Source of the DNA: UBA4416 sp020846025
GTDB taxonomy: Bacteria > Bacteroidota > Bacteroidia > B-17B0 > Aurantibacillaceae
Length of the DNA stretch: 64,000 bases
Assembly (NCBI GenBank): GCA_963169295.1
Contig: CAUJDD010000025.1
Coordinates: forward strand, 1 to 64,000
Direction of reading: 5' to 3'
In this document: piece after piece, positions 54,843-63,548 of the stretch
How positions within the stretch are numbered: position 1 is the stretch's first letter
Layout of the letters: each line of letters starts with the position of its first letter
Made by a program: the position numbers and the translations under genes
Notes under the pieces: model-generated
Told to the model about the DNA's origin: nothing
Seen by the model: only the letters and a program-made list of their open reading frames with translations
Databases searched by the model: none

Positions 54843-55495
54843 AATTATTATTTAAAATTTTATTGTTCAGTTTCATAACCTTTAATGCGTTGGCGCAATC
54901 CTTTCAATTAGGATTATTAAAATACAGTGGCGGTGGCGATTGGTACTCCAATTTAGAAACTTCATTACCTAATCTCATTAAATTTTGTAACACCAATCTA
55001 AAAACAAACATAAACCCCGAACAAGCTATTGTAGATGTTGGAAGTATTGAATTATTTAATTATCCTTTTATCCACATGACTGGGCACGGTAATGTTATTT
55101 TTAGTAATGCAGAAGCTGATAATTTGAGGAAATACTTGATAGCAGGAGGTTTTTTACACATATCGGATAATTACGGCATGGATAAATTTATTAGAACTGA
55201 ACTTAAAAAAGTTTTTCCAGAACTAGATTTAGTTGAACTACCTTTTAATCATCCAATTTATCATCAAAGATTTAACTTTGATAAAGGCTTACCTAAAATA
55301 CATGAACATGATAACAAAGCACCTCAAGGATTTGGAATCATTTACAAAGGAAGATTAGTTTGTTTTTATGACTATGAGTGTGATTTAGGCGATGGCTGGG
55401 AAAGTCCTGATGTTCATAAAGACAGTCCAGAAGCTAGAGAGAAAGCATTAAAAATGGGCGCTAACATTATAAGTTTTGCTTTTTTAGGAAAGTAA
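54839..55495 (+). CDS. DUF4159 exported protein
   Basis: A 218-residue protein with a signal peptide (residues 1-19, ending ALAQ). The DUF4159 core is clear: QLGLLKYSGGGDWYSN, then PFIHMTGHGN, LIAGGFLHISDNYG and LPFNHPIYHQ, then KGRLVCFYDYECDLGDGWE near the C-terminus. The fold is glutamine amidotransferase-like, but no catalytic Cys is visible in the usual place. It starts within the end of the preceding gene. The stop adjoins the convergent folB stop. Confidence 0.85.
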   Translation: MKLLFKILLFSFITFNALAQSFQLGLLKYSGGGDWYSNLETSLPNLIKFCNTNLKTNINPEQAIVDVGSIELFNYPFIHMTGHGNVIFSNAEADNLRKYLIAGGFLHISDNYGMDKFIRTELKKVFPELDLVELPFNHPIYHQRFNFDKGLPKIHEHDNKAPQGFGIIYKGRLVCFYDYECDLGDGWESPDVHKDSPEAREKALKMGANIISFAFLGK

Positions 55496-55849
55496 TTAAT
55501 CTTCTATACTCACAGAAACCTTATCAACTGGTCCATTCATAGGAGGTAATAATTTAGTTACCTTAACTTTAGTTTCAATTAACTGAGGAAATTGAGCAAC
55601 AATTTTATCATAAATTCGCTTACAAACATGTTCTATTAACTTAGATGGAACAGCCATTTCGGTTTTACAAATTTCAAATATGGAACAGTAATCAATAGTT
55701 AAATTAAGGTCGTCTTTAATAGCAGCTTCCTTAAAATCACACACCATATATACATCTACAATGTACTCTGCTCCTACTTTTGTTTCTTCAGGCAAACAAC
55801 CGTGATAGGCGTATAATCTAATTCCTTCTATATTAATTTGATGTTTCAT
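55496..55849 (-). CDS. folB: dihydroneopterin aldolase
   Basis: Converts 7,8-dihydroneopterin to 6-hydroxymethyl-dihydropterin in folate synthesis. The 117 residues show GIRLYAYHGCLPEETKVG near the N-terminus (with Tyr, His and the Glu of the active site), then TIDYCSIFEI and the Lys-bearing KVTKLLPPM. Normal length. It overlaps the asparaginase gene by 4 bp (ATGA), so the two are coupled. folE at 5 kb supplies the pathway upstream. Confidence 0.92.
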   Translation of the reverse strand: MKHQINIEGIRLYAYHGCLPEETKVGAEYIVDVYMVCDFKEAAIKDDLNLTIDYCSIFEICKTEMAVPSKLIEHVCKRIYDKIVAQFPQLIETKVKVTKLLPPMNGPVDKVSVSIED

Positions 55850-56877
55850 GAATGTAATGTTATTTCTCCACGTAAATTACTTTGTAACAATTGTTTAGAT
55901 TTTGATAAAGGTAATTTCTTTCCAAGCACATACATTAGTTTAGTGATGGCGCTTTCAAATGTAATATCTTCGCCGCCAATTACACCAATTTTTTTTAATG
56001 CACTACTTGTTTCATACATTCCTTGAATAACTCTACCTTCAGCACACTGTGTTACATTATACACAATAATTCCTTTATTAATAATTGTTTTTAAAGCTTC
56101 AATAAACCATGTTTGAGTAGTTGTATTTCCTGCACCAAATGTTTCAATAATAACGGCTTTAATATTTGGCGAATTTAAAATGGATAGAGTTATCTTCTTA
56201 CTTATACCTGGGAACATTTTAAGCACAGCAATATCATTATCTAGTTGCGTGTGCACAGTTAATGGTTTCTTGGTGGTTTTTAATAAGGCTTGATAATTAT
56301 ACTGAATACTTACACCTGCCTCGGCTAATGCTGGGTAATTGGGTGATTTAAATGCATCAAAGTGTTCTGAATTATATTTATATGTTCTGTTTCCTCTGTA
56401 TAATTTATATTCAAAATACACACACACTTCATTAATAATGGGCTTTCCTTTATGTTGAGCAGCAGCTACTTCAATTGCTGTAATTAAGTTTTCCTTTCCA
56501 TCTGTTCTTATAATACCAATGGGCAATTGTGAACCTGTTAAAATTACTGGCTTACTTAGGTTTTCGAGCATAAAACTAAGTGCACTAGCTGTAAATGACA
56601 TAGTATCTGAACCATGTAAAATAACAAATCCATCATGTTTAGAATAATTAGTTTGGATTATTTGAGCTAATTCAGCCCAAATACTTGGATTCATATCTGA
56701 AGAATCAATTGGATGTTTAAATGATATGGAGGACAACTTAATGTCAAATTTTTGCAGTTCGGGTATCTGACTAGTTAAAGCTTTAAAGTTAAATGGCCTT
56801 AATTCGCCCGTTCTTGCATCTTGCATCATACCAATTGTACCGCCTGTGTATATTAAAAGTATAGATGGTTTTGACAT
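55846..56877 (-). CDS. ansA: type I L-asparaginase
   Basis: Cytosolic asparaginase. The 343-residue protein begins with SILLIYTGGTIGM, which holds the first catalytic Thr; the second triad segment is VILHGSDTMSFTASALSFML. No signal peptide is seen, so type I rather than the periplasmic type II. It overlaps folB by 4 bp. Upstream is a terminator of the DUF3127 gene, so transcription starts in the short gap at 56878-56900. Confidence 0.92.
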   Translation of the reverse strand: MSKPSILLIYTGGTIGMMQDARTGELRPFNFKALTSQIPELQKFDIKLSSISFKHPIDSSDMNPSIWAELAQIIQTNYSKHDGFVILHGSDTMSFTASALSFMLENLSKPVILTGSQLPIGIIRTDGKENLITAIEVAAAQHKGKPIINEVCVYFEYKLYRGNRTYKYNSEHFDAFKSPNYPALAEAGVSIQYNYQALLKTTKKPLTVHTQLDNDIAVLKMFPGISKKITLSILNSPNIKAVIIETFGAGNTTTQTWFIEALKTIINKGIIVYNVTQCAEGRVIQGMYETSSALKKIGVIGGEDITFESAITKLMYVLGKKLPLSKSKQLLQSNLRGEITLHS

Positions 56878-56900
56878 ACTGTGTAATATAGATTATAAAC

Positions 56901-56943
56901 AAAAAGCACAGGTTTTGCTGTTGCTTTATTACCTGTGCTTTTT
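56901..56943 (-). terminator. terminator of the DUF3127 gene
   Basis: AAAAAGCACAGGT (56901-56913) is the exact complement of ACCTGTGCTTTTT (56931-56943), a 13-bp stem with a 17-nt loop. It sits just past the stop of the DUF3127 gene in the minus direction and before ansA. Confidence 0.82.
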
Positions 56944-56966
56944 ACATTATTGTATAGACTTTTTAA

Positions 56967-57353
56967 TTAAAAAGGCAAATCATCATTTTCAGACACGCTA
57001 CTCGTAAATACTGGTGCAGCAATATTTTCTGGTATTGATGCATTGTTAGATGGTTGGCTAGACAATGGCTGACCGCTACCCACCTTCTCAATTCTCCATG
57101 CTTCCAATGTATTAAAATATCTAATTCCTTGTGGCCCGTTCCATTCACGTCCACGAAGATTAAACTGAACCTTTAATTCATCGCCTGGGTTAAATGAATC
57201 TAAAATACTACACTTGTCTTGTGTAACTTGAAAACTAACATGCTGTGGATAGGGCGTGCTAGCATCTGTTGTTAGTACAAATTCTCTTTTTTGAAACTTC
57301 TCACTTACCTTCTGTGTGTCAAACTTCGCTTTTAATTGACCTGTTACTTCCAT
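56967..57353 (-). CDS. DUF3127 protein (OB-fold-like)
   Basis: A 128-residue protein. The N-terminal 80-90 residues match DUF3127: MEVTGQLKAKFDTQKVSEKF, then YPQHVSFQVTQDKCSILD, and REWNGPQGIRYFNTLEAWRI. The domain is predicted to be an OB-fold resembling single-strand DNA-binding proteins. A Ser/Pro/Asn-rich tail ends in an acidic NDDLPF, similar in style to the SSB acidic tip. A role with single-stranded nucleic acid is inferred, not shown. Confidence 0.85.
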   Translation of the reverse strand: MEVTGQLKAKFDTQKVSEKFQKREFVLTTDASTPYPQHVSFQVTQDKCSILDSFNPGDELKVQFNLRGREWNGPQGIRYFNTLEAWRIEKVGSGQPLSSQPSNNASIPENIAAPVFTSSVSENDDLPF

Positions 57354-57459
57354 GATATATTGATTTTATTGATTACAAAATTTGGTAAACACAAAGTTAA
57401 ACAAATCAAATTGGAATTTTCAAAAAACTTAATCACATTACCTACAAATTATTTAACAA

Positions 57460-58755
57460 TTACTTGATTAGTAAGCCGTTAGATTTTAATAAATCGGTCT
57501 CAGCCAATTTCATATTATACAATGCCTGTATGTATCTAACTTGTGCGTCTTCCAAATTCTTTTGCGTTTCTATCGTTTCTAATAAATTAGATTTACCTAT
57601 TTTATATCGTTCTAAAGAAACAGTAATTAAATCTTTAGAATCAGATAAATTTCGATTTTCGAGTTCAACAATTTGTTTATTTCTTAAATAAGCTTGGTAA
57701 CTATTATATACCATGGCATCTAACTGTAGTTTCATCTGGTCGGTAGCATACTTTTGATTTAAGTACATTAAATTTCTTTCTTTCATTAATTTATTATTCT
57801 TATTACCATTAAAAATTAACCAACTAGCCGTTAATCCTGTATTTAGTCCTAGTTGCTGATTCAATAATAAAATACCTGTTTGACTTTGGGCACGTGTAAA
57901 ATTATAAGCCGCGTTTAGTTGAATAAACGGTAAATTATTGGCACGCACCTCCTTAATACTTTGCTGAGATATGAGTTCCACTTGTTTAGATGCTAATAAA
58001 GATGTATTAGAAGATATAAGATTTTTCTTCAACTCATCCAAATTAGGTTGATAGTTAATAGTTATAGAGTCGGCAACATTAAATTCAGTATCTACAGATT
58101 GATTGAGTAAGGTGTTTAATTTAGATTTAGAGTTGAGTAACTGAACTTCTAATTGTAAAATACTACTTTTAACTTTATTAGTTTCAATTTGAGAGAGCAT
58201 AACATCTACTTTAGAATCAGAACCTATCTCGTATTTTAATTGAGCTATTTTTAACCGCTCCTCATAAATACTTAAATTTTGCTTTGCTGATTTAATTAAC
58301 TCTGAAATTCTCACTACATCGTAATAAGATGCAACAATATCATAAATTGTATTTTCCATTTGCTGTTTAAGTTGCAGAGAAGATAAGTCTTCGTTTAATC
58401 CTAATCTTTTTTTAATGGCAAACATTTTTAATCCATCAAAAATAATCCAACCAGCATTGATAGATGCTGACACATTATTACTTTGAGCGCCTGCTTTATC
58501 CTGAATTGTGCCAGTATTAAACTCTAAATGTGTATTTTGATTTGCTAGGTTAATACCAGCATTTAATGAAACCGTGGGAGACATACCTGCATTTCCCAAA
58601 TTATTTTGCGCTTTAGCAATAGTTTGATTATTTCTTACAATTTGTACCGCATAGTTTTTTTCTAATCCAGTTTTTATGGCTTCATCAATAGTTAACACAG
58701 ATTGTGCATGTGCCTCAAATATGATTAAAAAAATTAAAACAACTCTATACAACAT
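57460..58755 (-). CDS. TolC-family outer-membrane efflux protein
   Basis: The outer-membrane channel of the RND pump encoded upstream. I use the ATG at 58755 (431 residues), which starts a good signal peptide (LYRVVLIFLIIFEAHAQ); an earlier ATG at 58785 adds 10 residues that spoil it and overlaps the permease gene more. Two helical repeats of the outer-membrane efflux type are visible, with the LEKNYAVQIVRNNQTIAKAQ and SLERYKIGKSNLLETIETQ segments. It is the last gene of marR-adaptor-permease-tolC. Confidence 0.93.
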   Translation of the reverse strand: MLYRVVLIFLIIFEAHAQSVLTIDEAIKTGLEKNYAVQIVRNNQTIAKAQNNLGNAGMSPTVSLNAGINLANQNTHLEFNTGTIQDKAGAQSNNVSASINAGWIIFDGLKMFAIKKRLGLNEDLSSLQLKQQMENTIYDIVASYYDVVRISELIKSAKQNLSIYEERLKIAQLKYEIGSDSKVDVMLSQIETNKVKSSILQLEVQLLNSKSKLNTLLNQSVDTEFNVADSITINYQPNLDELKKNLISSNTSLLASKQVELISQQSIKEVRANNLPFIQLNAAYNFTRAQSQTGILLLNQQLGLNTGLTASWLIFNGNKNNKLMKERNLMYLNQKYATDQMKLQLDAMVYNSYQAYLRNKQIVELENRNLSDSKDLITVSLERYKIGKSNLLETIETQKNLEDAQVRYIQALYNMKLAETDLLKSNGLLIK

Positions 58756-61700
58756 CTTCTTGTGATTGATTAGGTAATAATTCATGAGTTTCTTTTTTAT
58801 CTTTTACTAAGAATAAATAAATAGCAGGAATAACGTAAAGTGTTAATACCATTGAAAATAATAAGCCACCAATAATAACAATTCCCATTCCCATTCTACT
58901 TTTTGATGCCTCGCCAAGCGCTAAAGCAATAGGTAGTGCACCCAACATAGTTGCCAAACTGGTCATTAAAATAGGACGCAAGCGTGCAGTAGAAGCTTCT
59001 ATTAATGCCTCTTTTACCTTCATCCCACTCTCACGTAACTGATTAGCAAATTCAATAATAAGAATTCCATTTTTGGTAACTAAACCTATTAGCATAATCA
59101 TACCTATTTGACTAAAAATATTTAAAGTCTCGTTAAAGTACCACAACGACAATAATGCACCAGCTAAAGCCATTGGCACTGTGAGCATGATAATAAAAGG
59201 TTCAACAAAACTCTCGAACTGCGCCGCTAATAATAAATAAATTAAGATTAATGCTAATACGAAAGCGAACATAATATTTGAGGAACTTTCTGCGAAATCT
59301 CTTGAGGCTCCAGCTAATGAAGTTTTAAAACTATCATCTAAAACTTCTTTTGCTATTTTATCCATTTCCTTTAGCCCATCACCAATAGTTTTACCAGGGG
59401 CTAAACCTGCTTGTATAGTGGCAGATTGATACCTATCATAATGATATAACTGAGGCGGACTACTTCGTTCACTAATCTTCACTAGATTATCTAACTGAAT
59501 CATTTCGCCTTTATTATTTCTAACAAACAATTTATTAATATCATCAGGCGCATCTCTATTCTCTCTATTTACTTGCCCAATAACTTGATATTGCTTATCA
59601 CCTTTAATATAATAACCAAAGCGTTGACCACTTAATGCTAGTTGAATCGTTTGAGATACATCACCTATCGAAATTCCCATTACACGAGCCTTGTCGCGGT
59701 TAATCTCAACAACTAATTCTGGACGATTAAATTTCAAATTTGCATCAACAGTTCTATCAATAAAGGTTGGATTTTTGGCTACTTTTTCAAGAATTAAAGG
59801 TAGCTTTTCTCTTATTTTATTAAAGTCATTATTTTGAATAACAAACTGAATAGGCAAACCTCCTTTAGGTCCACCACCCGATGAAATAGACTGTTCTTGA
59901 ATTACAATTACTCTACCTTCTGTGAACTGTGAAACTTTTTTGGTCATATAATTTGCTAAATCATTTTGTGATTGTTTTCTTTCATGAGCTTGAACTAAAG
60001 TTAATCGTCCAAATCCCGTATTTACTGCGCCCGAACCAGCAAAGCCAGGAGCTGTAACTGTTAAAAACACCGATTTCTCTTTTACAGAATCATTTACAAA
60101 ATCTGCCAAGCGATCCATTAAATTATCTGTAGTCTCAAAAGAAGTTCCCTCTGGCATGGTTACTAATAATCTTAACCAGTTTCTGTCTTCTAAGGGAGAA
60201 AGCTCTGATTTTAATTGCGAACCAAAAATAAAAATGGCACCGATTGATACAACTAGAATAACAAATGCCCACCATTTTTTTTGTAAAAATTGAGTAATAG
60301 AATTTCTAAACCAATTATCTAAGCCCACAAAAAACGGTTCAGTTAATTCATAAAATTTACTTTTCTTATTTGGATCTTTTTTTACCAATTTAGCATTTAA
60401 CATTGGAGTTAATGTAAGTGATACAAAAGCAGATATAAGTACTGCCCCGGCTATTACAACTCCAAACTCTCTAAACAATCGACCTACAAAGCCTTCTAAA
60501 AATATAACTGGCATAAAAACAGCAGCTAATGTGAGCGATGTTATAATAACAGCCATATAAATTTCTCTAGTTCCTTCAATAGCTGCTTGCTTTGGCGACA
60601 TCCCTTTTTCAATTTTCTTAAAAATATTTTCGGTTACTACAATACCATCATCAACTACCAAACCTGTAGCCAATACAATAGCTAATAATGTTAATACATT
60701 AATGGAATAATCCATTACATACATAATAAAAAATGCGCCAATTAATGATACTGGAATATCAATTAATGGACGAAATGCAATAATCCACTCTCTAAAAAAC
60801 AAATAAATAATTAAGATTACCAATACTAAAGCTATTATTAATGTTTCGCCTACTTCTGCAATTGATTTTTTAATAAATCGAGTATTATCTAAAGCTATAT
60901 TAATTGTATAATCTTTAGGAAGTTCATTTTTTAAAATATCATATCTTTTATAAAATTCTTTTGCAATATCTATATAATTAGCTCCAGGTAATGGAACAAG
61001 TGCCAATCCTACCATCGGCGTACCCGACTCTTTTAAAATGGTTTCTTCATTCTCTGGACCTAACTCTACTTTGGCAACGTCTCTTAAACGAATAATATTA
61101 TTCTCGCTTTCTTTAATTATCATCGTTTCAAACTCTGGCACTGTAGATAATCTTCCAAAAGTATTCACAGTAAGTTCGGTGGTATTTCCTTGAATTTTTC
61201 CAGATGGTAAATCAACATTTTCTTTTTCTAAAGCTAATTTAACATCAAGTGGTGTTAAATTAAATGCTGCTAATTTATCGGGTAATAATCGAATACGCAT
61301 GGCATAGCGACGTTGTCCCCAAATTTGAACAGAACTAACTCCAGAAATTGTTTGTAAATTTTGCGCCAACACATTTTCGGCATAATCACTTACCTCCAAT
61401 AATGAACGTGTATCGCTTAACAAAGTCATCGAGATAATAGCATCAGAGTTAGCATCAGCTTTTGAAACAATTGGAGGAGCATCAATATCTTTAGGTAATT
61501 GTCTTAAAGCCTGAGACACTTTGTCTCTTACGTCATTAGCCGCAGCTTCTAAATCTGCAGATAAATTAAACTCAACAGTAATAATACTAGAGCCTTGATT
61601 AGAAGCCGATGAAAGCGAACGAATACCATCTATTCCGTTAATCACTTTCTCCAGTGGCTCTGTAATTTGAGACTGAATAACATCTGCATTTGCCCCCGTA

Positions 61701-61852
61701 TAATTGGTTCTTACGGTAATTACTGGAGGATCGATAGACGGAAATTCTCGTACACCTAGATAATTAAACCCAATTAATCCAAATAATACAATAATGATAG
61801 AAAATACTGTAACTAATACAGGCCTCTTTACACTTAATTCTGCAATATCCAT
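58745..61852 (-). CDS. RND efflux permease (AcrB/MexB type)
   Basis: Inner-membrane proton-drug antiporter of the HAE1 group. The 1035 residues carry 12 membrane helices with two large periplasmic loops; helix 4 has the proton-relay pair in VVDDGIVVTENIF, and the C-terminal part has GALPIALALGEASKSRMGMGI. Signature segments are RDVAKVELGPENEE, and the N-terminus FGLIGFNYLGVREFPSIDPP. It works with the adaptor 3 bp upstream and the TolC protein just downstream. Substrates are not predictable. Confidence 0.95.
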   Translation of the reverse strand: MDIAELSVKRPVLVTVFSIIIVLFGLIGFNYLGVREFPSIDPPVITVRTNYTGANADVIQSQITEPLEKVINGIDGIRSLSSASNQGSSIITVEFNLSADLEAAANDVRDKVSQALRQLPKDIDAPPIVSKADANSDAIISMTLLSDTRSLLEVSDYAENVLAQNLQTISGVSSVQIWGQRRYAMRIRLLPDKLAAFNLTPLDVKLALEKENVDLPSGKIQGNTTELTVNTFGRLSTVPEFETMIIKESENNIIRLRDVAKVELGPENEETILKESGTPMVGLALVPLPGANYIDIAKEFYKRYDILKNELPKDYTINIALDNTRFIKKSIAEVGETLIIALVLVILIIYLFFREWIIAFRPLIDIPVSLIGAFFIMYVMDYSINVLTLLAIVLATGLVVDDGIVVTENIFKKIEKGMSPKQAAIEGTREIYMAVIITSLTLAAVFMPVIFLEGFVGRLFREFGVVIAGAVLISAFVSLTLTPMLNAKLVKKDPNKKSKFYELTEPFFVGLDNWFRNSITQFLQKKWWAFVILVVSIGAIFIFGSQLKSELSPLEDRNWLRLLVTMPEGTSFETTDNLMDRLADFVNDSVKEKSVFLTVTAPGFAGSGAVNTGFGRLTLVQAHERKQSQNDLANYMTKKVSQFTEGRVIVIQEQSISSGGGPKGGLPIQFVIQNNDFNKIREKLPLILEKVAKNPTFIDRTVDANLKFNRPELVVEINRDKARVMGISIGDVSQTIQLALSGQRFGYYIKGDKQYQVIGQVNRENRDAPDDINKLFVRNNKGEMIQLDNLVKISERSSPPQLYHYDRYQSATIQAGLAPGKTIGDGLKEMDKIAKEVLDDSFKTSLAGASRDFAESSSNIMFAFVLALILIYLLLAAQFESFVEPFIIMLTVPMALAGALLSLWYFNETLNIFSQIGMIMLIGLVTKNGILIIEFANQLRESGMKVKEALIEASTARLRPILMTSLATMLGALPIALALGEASKSRMGMGIVIIGGLLFSMVLTLYVIPAIYLFLVKDKKETHELLPNQSQEDVV

Positions 61853-61855
61853 GGT

Positions 61856-62917
61856 TTAGTTAACTGATTTTAAAAATTTTAATGCCACTTTATTTCTAAC
61901 GGCTAATAAGCCAGACGCAACTATGGTATCGCCTTGATTTATACCACTTAATATTTGAATTTTATCATCATTTCTTATGCCTATAGTAACCATAGTTTCG
62001 GTTGCTACTCCATTTCTAGAAACAAATACTTTTTGCCCTTTTAGTGTAGGAATTACACATTCAGTTGGAACTAATAATGCATTTTCTGTTTTTTGAAGAT
62101 TAACAAAAACTTTTACAAAACTGCCAGGATAAAACAACTCATTACCGTCATACATGGCCCTTGCTTTAATAGTTTTAGTATTTTCATCTACTCGTGGTTC
62201 TATAGCATAAATATTGGCTTTATATTCTTTCTCCGAGCTTGTATTCTCACTAGCAAATTTTATATCTACTCCTTTTTTAAATAACTCAATATATTTTTCA
62301 GGGACGGAAAACTCTACAAACACAGGTTTTATTTGAACTAAAGATGCAATAGGCGATTGTGTATTAATAAATGATCCCTCACTAATATTTTTTAATCCTA
62401 TGACTCCCGAAAATGGTGCTACAACATTTGTTTTTGATATTTGAGCCAAAATAAATGCTTGATCAGCTTTTAAAGAATTTAACTCATTCTCCTGTATGTC
62501 CACCTCTTCTTTACTTATACCATTAATTGCTATTAATTTCTTTAACCGCTCTAATTTTTGTTCGGATAAAGTAATCTGCGATTTTGATTTTAATAACTGA
62601 GCTTGTAAATCAGCGTCATTTAATTTCACTAACAAACTACCTTTAGCAACCGTTTCTCCTTCTTTAAAATAAATTGCCGTTATTTTTCCACTCACCTCTG
62701 GAATAATATCAATTTGGTTCATTGCACCAATTTTTCCTGTAGCAAACACATCGTTATTCAAATCTGTTGGCTTAGCTACAAAATAGTTCACTGCCATAGG
62801 CATATTTCCTTTTCCTTTAAACCCATCTTCTTCTTTTTTTGAAAAGAATATAAATTTAGAGCCAATTAAAAGTCCTAAAGTAATAACAATAAAAATCCAA
62901 TTAGGTATTTTTTTCAT
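61856..62917 (-). CDS. RND efflux periplasmic adaptor (membrane fusion protein)
   Basis: A 353-residue membrane-fusion protein. An N-terminal hydrophobic anchor (about 5-26), a lipoyl-like domain (TGKIGAMNQIDIIPEVSGKI and KGSLLVKLNDADLQAQL), a short helical hairpin (about 105-150) and beta-barrel domains with VVAPFSGVIGLKNISEGSFI follow in order. It bridges the permease and the TolC channel. It lies 9 bp after marR and 3 bp before the permease, so all are co-transcribed. Confidence 0.94.
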   Translation of the reverse strand: MKKIPNWIFIVITLGLLIGSKFIFFSKKEEDGFKGKGNMPMAVNYFVAKPTDLNNDVFATGKIGAMNQIDIIPEVSGKITAIYFKEGETVAKGSLLVKLNDADLQAQLLKSKSQITLSEQKLERLKKLIAINGISKEEVDIQENELNSLKADQAFILAQISKTNVVAPFSGVIGLKNISEGSFINTQSPIASLVQIKPVFVEFSVPEKYIELFKKGVDIKFASENTSSEKEYKANIYAIEPRVDENTKTIKARAMYDGNELFYPGSFVKVFVNLQKTENALLVPTECVIPTLKGQKVFVSRNGVATETMVTIGIRNDDKIQILSGINQGDTIVASGLLAVRNKVALKFLKSVN

Positions 62918-62926
62918 ATTAATATT

Positions 62927-63433
62927 TTAAATTTTATTCGAGAAATTTTTCTTTTTCTTACGTTCGGTTTTCTTAATGGTAAAAAACAAATCTGTGAGTG
63001 GCAACATTTGCAAATTTTTAGATAAAGAACAAATCACTTTATTAAATGTAGCCTGATCCTCTTTTGAGATATTCTCAAAAATCTTTGAATCTATTTCCTT
63101 AAAAGCATGATCAATTTCTATGGTTTGTTTCTGTCCCTTTTTAGTTAAAAATATAAAATGTTCCCTTCTATCATCAGGATTAACATTTCTATCTATCAAT
63201 CCCGTTTTAATTAGATAATCAATTACCTTAACCATAGCGGTTTTATCAATAGATAAATTATTACAAATATATTGCTGTGTACATCCATTATGTTCGCTAA
63301 TAAACTGTAAAATTGAGAAATAGCGTTCCGAATCAATATTTTCAAGCTTTTTACTTAAAGCACTAAAATATAATTTCGATAATATGAGTGTTTTTGTACC
63401 AATAGCAAATTTTTTATAGTTATCGTTTGTCAT
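62927..63433 (-). CDS. MarR-family transcriptional regulator
   Basis: A 168-residue winged-helix regulator of the MarR type. The recognition region is TQQYICNNLSIDKTAMVKVIDYL (residues about 52-74) and the wing is LIDRNVNPDDRREHFIFLT. N- and C-terminal helices would form the dimer, and the tail is very basic. It leads the RND efflux operon, so it probably represses it and itself, with a candidate operator overlapping the promoter box upstream of the gene. Confidence 0.92.
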   Translation of the reverse strand: MTNDNYKKFAIGTKTLILSKLYFSALSKKLENIDSERYFSILQFISEHNGCTQQYICNNLSIDKTAMVKVIDYLIKTGLIDRNVNPDDRREHFIFLTKKGQKQTIEIDHAFKEIDSKIFENISKEDQATFNKVICSLSKNLQMLPLTDLFFTIKKTERKKKKNFSNKI

Positions 63434-63457
63434 CCAAAAATAGTTTTATTATAAAAT

Positions 63458-63475
63458 AGTTGGCAAATGTAACTA
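63458..63475. promoter_or_regulatory. -7 box and candidate operator of the marR-RND operon
   Basis: The minus-strand box TACATTTG (63464-63471) matches TAnnTTTG, 30 bp before the marR ATG. It lies inside an inverted repeat TAGTT (63458-63462) / AACTA (63471-63475), a plausible MarR operator that would block polymerase. No clear -33 element. Confidence 0.45.
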
Positions 63476-63501
63476 ATTAAGTCAGAACGCATTTATAAAT
63501 G

Positions 63502-63531
63502 TTGTTAAAACAAGCTTTATTCTTAAATTTG
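63502..63531 (+). promoter_or_regulatory. promoter of the right-edge repeat-protein gene
   Basis: TTG (63502-63504), 19-bp spacer, TAAATTTG (63524-63531). A good match to the Bacteroidota consensus; the transcript would start near 63537, about 12 nt before the ATG at 63549. Confidence 0.65.
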
Positions 63532-63548
63532 TAACCTTAATTTGCAGT